This document shows, one piece after another, positions 62,770 through 64,000 of a stretch of DNA of 64,000 bases. How positions within the stretch are numbered: position 1 is the first letter of the stretch; every line of letters starts with the position of its first letter. Both the position numbers and the translations under genes were made by a program. The notes beneath the pieces were generated by a model. The model worked only from the letters and a program-made list of their open reading frames with translations. It was not told the origin of the DNA and made no database searches. Origin of the DNA: Avedoeria sp964651245 (lineage in GTDB: Bacteria > Chloroflexota > Anaerolineae > Epilineales > Epilineaceae). Location: contig CAZYVI010000011.1 of the NCBI GenBank assembly GCA_964651245.1, positions 101,882 to 165,881 on the forward strand. The letters are read 5' to 3'.

Positions 62770-63146
62770 GTGGACGTCCACCCGATCCACAACGACGCTG
62801 ACGATGACGCGGCGCTCGCCGAGATCGAGCGACTCTTCAACGCTCGCGCCAACACACCCCACGGCGACCGCCTCGACGTGCTCACGACGCTCGTCGAGCG
62901 TACGAAGCACGCCATCACCCGATCGCGCCGCCGGACCCGATCGAAGCCATCCTCGACCACCTCGAGTCCCGTGGTCTCACCTGGCGTGACCTGGAGCCGA
63001 TGCTCGGCAGCCGAGCCCGTGTATCGGAGATCCTCGGCCGCCGCCGGCCCCTGACGCTGGCCATGATCCGCCGACTGAGTGAAGGCCTTGGGGTGCCGGC
63101 GGACGTTCTCATCCAGCCATGCCCGCGGCAACAGTCGGCGGCGTGA
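62770..63146 (+). pseudogene. HigA-like antitoxin with a frameshift
   Basis: The first frame, from a GTG, encodes DVHPIHNDADDDAALAEIERLFNAR and RLDVLTTLVER, the N-terminal part of COG5499 HigA-type antitoxins. Near 62898 the match jumps to another frame, which encodes PDPIEAILDHLESRGLTW, then EPMLGSRARVSEILGRRRPL and LSEGLGVPADVLIQP, the helix-turn-helix half. One missing base (GAG-GCG read as GAGCG) explains it. No HigB toxin gene lies upstream. It is either a pseudogene or a sequencing error; a programmed shift is unlikely because no slippery sequence is seen. Confidence 0.8.
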
Positions 63147-63183
63147 CGGCCGCCCCCGCCCGCCGATCGCCCACGGCCCGACC

Positions 63184-63927
63184 TCACCCCCCCTGCCGCT
63201 CCGCCCGCGCCAGGTTCAACGCCAACAGCCGCTCCAGCAGCTCCTCGTCCCCAATGTCCCGCGGCCACCCGTACGCCTCCAGCACCGCATCGTCCAGCCG
63301 CCGGTGTGCCAGGTCCAGCCACGTGGGGCGGGCGTTGTACAGGTTCGTGAGCGTCCGCTTCTTCAGCTCCGCCTCCGTCGCGCCCTCGGGGTTCAGCCAG
63401 CGGTCTCGCTGTTCGACGAGCTCGCGGGCGGCGGTGGCGATGGCCGCGACGCGAGGGTCGGTGGGGGGCGGCTCGTGGCCGGGGGGCCAGGGGAAGGGGA
63501 AAGACGAGAAGACATTGCTCACGCCATACACCGGATCGTTACCCTTTCCGATGAAGCTGCATCGGGACAGTGTCCAACATTCATGCACTCTAGACTGTAA
63601 CAACCCGAGGAAGCAATCGTCGTCCCGCGCGAATATGACAAGACTCTGAGATGGCATACTCGGGTGTGTCATCCACACGAATATCCTGTGCTTCGCGGTT
63701 CTTGGTGTGACTAGGAATCGGTCGAGATTGGCGATGGCAGCCTGCATGCCCTTGCATGGTTCGCCCAAGAGCCACCACCGCTCGCGGTACGAAGCTCTGC
63801 GAACCTTGTCGCGAAACGGCTTAGCATGCTGCCGAAGATGCTCGAACGGGGCCTGGTACTGAGACGCAGCGACGAGGGAAGTGTCTGCACCAAAGTCAAT
63901 GATCCAAGTGTGTCTTGGACGTTGCAC
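63184..63927 (-). CDS. MmeI-like DNA methyltransferase, C-terminal fragment
   Basis: A 247-residue open frame that matches the C-terminal target-recognition part of MmeI-like (type IIL) class I DNA methyltransferases: HTWIIDFGADTS, RERWWLLGEPCKGMQAAIANLDRF, FARDDDCFLGLLQSRVHECW, GNDPVYGVSNVFSSFPFPWPPG, RTLTNLYNARPTWL and LDDAVLEAYGWP. Homology continues upstream of the nominal GTG start (KPVNAFDIV) to about 63954, where an in-frame TGA (63955-63957) appears. The methylase motifs (NPPY) would lie beyond the right edge. Either the gene is disrupted or this is a truncated remnant. GC is lower than in the rest of the window, fitting a mobile defence gene. Confidence 0.75.
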   Translation of the reverse strand: MQRPRHTWIIDFGADTSLVAASQYQAPFEHLRQHAKPFRDKVRRASYRERWWLLGEPCKGMQAAIANLDRFLVTPRTAKHRIFVWMTHPSMPSQSLVIFARDDDCFLGLLQSRVHECWTLSRCSFIGKGNDPVYGVSNVFSSFPFPWPPGHEPPPTDPRVAAIATAARELVEQRDRWLNPEGATEAELKKRTLTNLYNARPTWLDLAHRRLDDAVLEAYGWPRDIGDEELLERLLALNLARAERQGG

Positions 63928-64000
63928 GATGTCAAAGGCGTTGACGGGCTTGGCTCACCGCGGTGATGGAGGCGCGATCCTCGGCGGTGCGCGCACGAGC

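Noticed and set aside
1..64000. CRISPR arrays
   Set aside because: The tandem repeats seen (9-, 18- and 126-bp units) are contiguous coding repeats without unique spacers; no cas gene is present.
1..64000. tRNA or rRNA genes
   Set aside because: No cloverleaf with a convincing T-loop and acceptor stem and no rRNA sequence was recognised in the intergenic regions by eye; a tRNAscan run would settle it.

Overview
The window is a 64 kb piece of a very GC-rich bacterial chromosome (most genes roughly 73-77% GC by eye). Several secreted proteins carry Thr/Pro-rich linkers, and several end in an I/V-Y/W-L-P type tail. Together with the lone exosortase/EpsI pair, the class F-like lipoprotein sortase and the many beta-propeller proteins, this points to a Chloroflexota lineage (Anaerolineae or Ardenticatenia type). 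That assignment is inference from style; no rRNA or tRNA gene was seen.

Left third (1-27.6 kb): a partial AlkD-like DNA alkylation repair gene, secreted beta-propeller and Ig-like proteins, a Uma2 nuclease, a GNAT acetyltransferase, a Sfp-type phosphopantetheinyl transferase, an ABC-F ATPase, a tRNA-dihydrouridine synthase, a VapBC-like antitoxin/PIN pair, a giant NHL-repeat protein, a branched-chain aminotransferase, and an operon of exosortase, EpsI, PH-domain membrane protein, TIM-barrel protein and cupredoxin-propeller lipoprotein-like protein. It closes with a gene of 19 tandem 126-bp LVIVD repeats and a broken VWA tail.

Middle (27.6-48.8 kb): a minus-strand sulfur block reads rhodanese-metallo-beta-lactamase (persulfide dioxygenase-like), TusA, DsrE-like, rhodanese, DUF442-type phosphatase, SulP transporter, and last a fusion of a ThiF/MoeB E1-like domain with a tryptophanase-fold PLP domain. 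The fusion is unusual and its PLP half seems to have lost key residues of true tryptophanases. Then come an OmpR-type two-component pair, a lower-GC islet with a lipase whose N-terminus has a cysteine about every 11 residues, a KAS III, another secreted propeller, a PIG-L deacetylase, the sortase and a membrane PAS protein. Two ~140-bp inverted-repeat elements flank the persulfide dioxygenase gene.

Right third (48.8-64 kb): a four-gene minus-strand operon encodes a two-helix membrane protein, a 2208-residue STAND-type NTPase with a long TPR array, a clan CD (caspase/gingipain-fold) protease and a divergent FtsZ/tubulin-like GTPase. A near-consensus sigma-54 promoter stands before it, and directly upstream is a histidine kinase/NtrC-family activator pair. 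I read this as one regulated module, either a death/defence or a membrane-remodelling machine; it is the best candidate for an undescribed system. The window ends with a frameshifted HigA-like antitoxin and the C-terminal part of an MmeI-like DNA methyltransferase.
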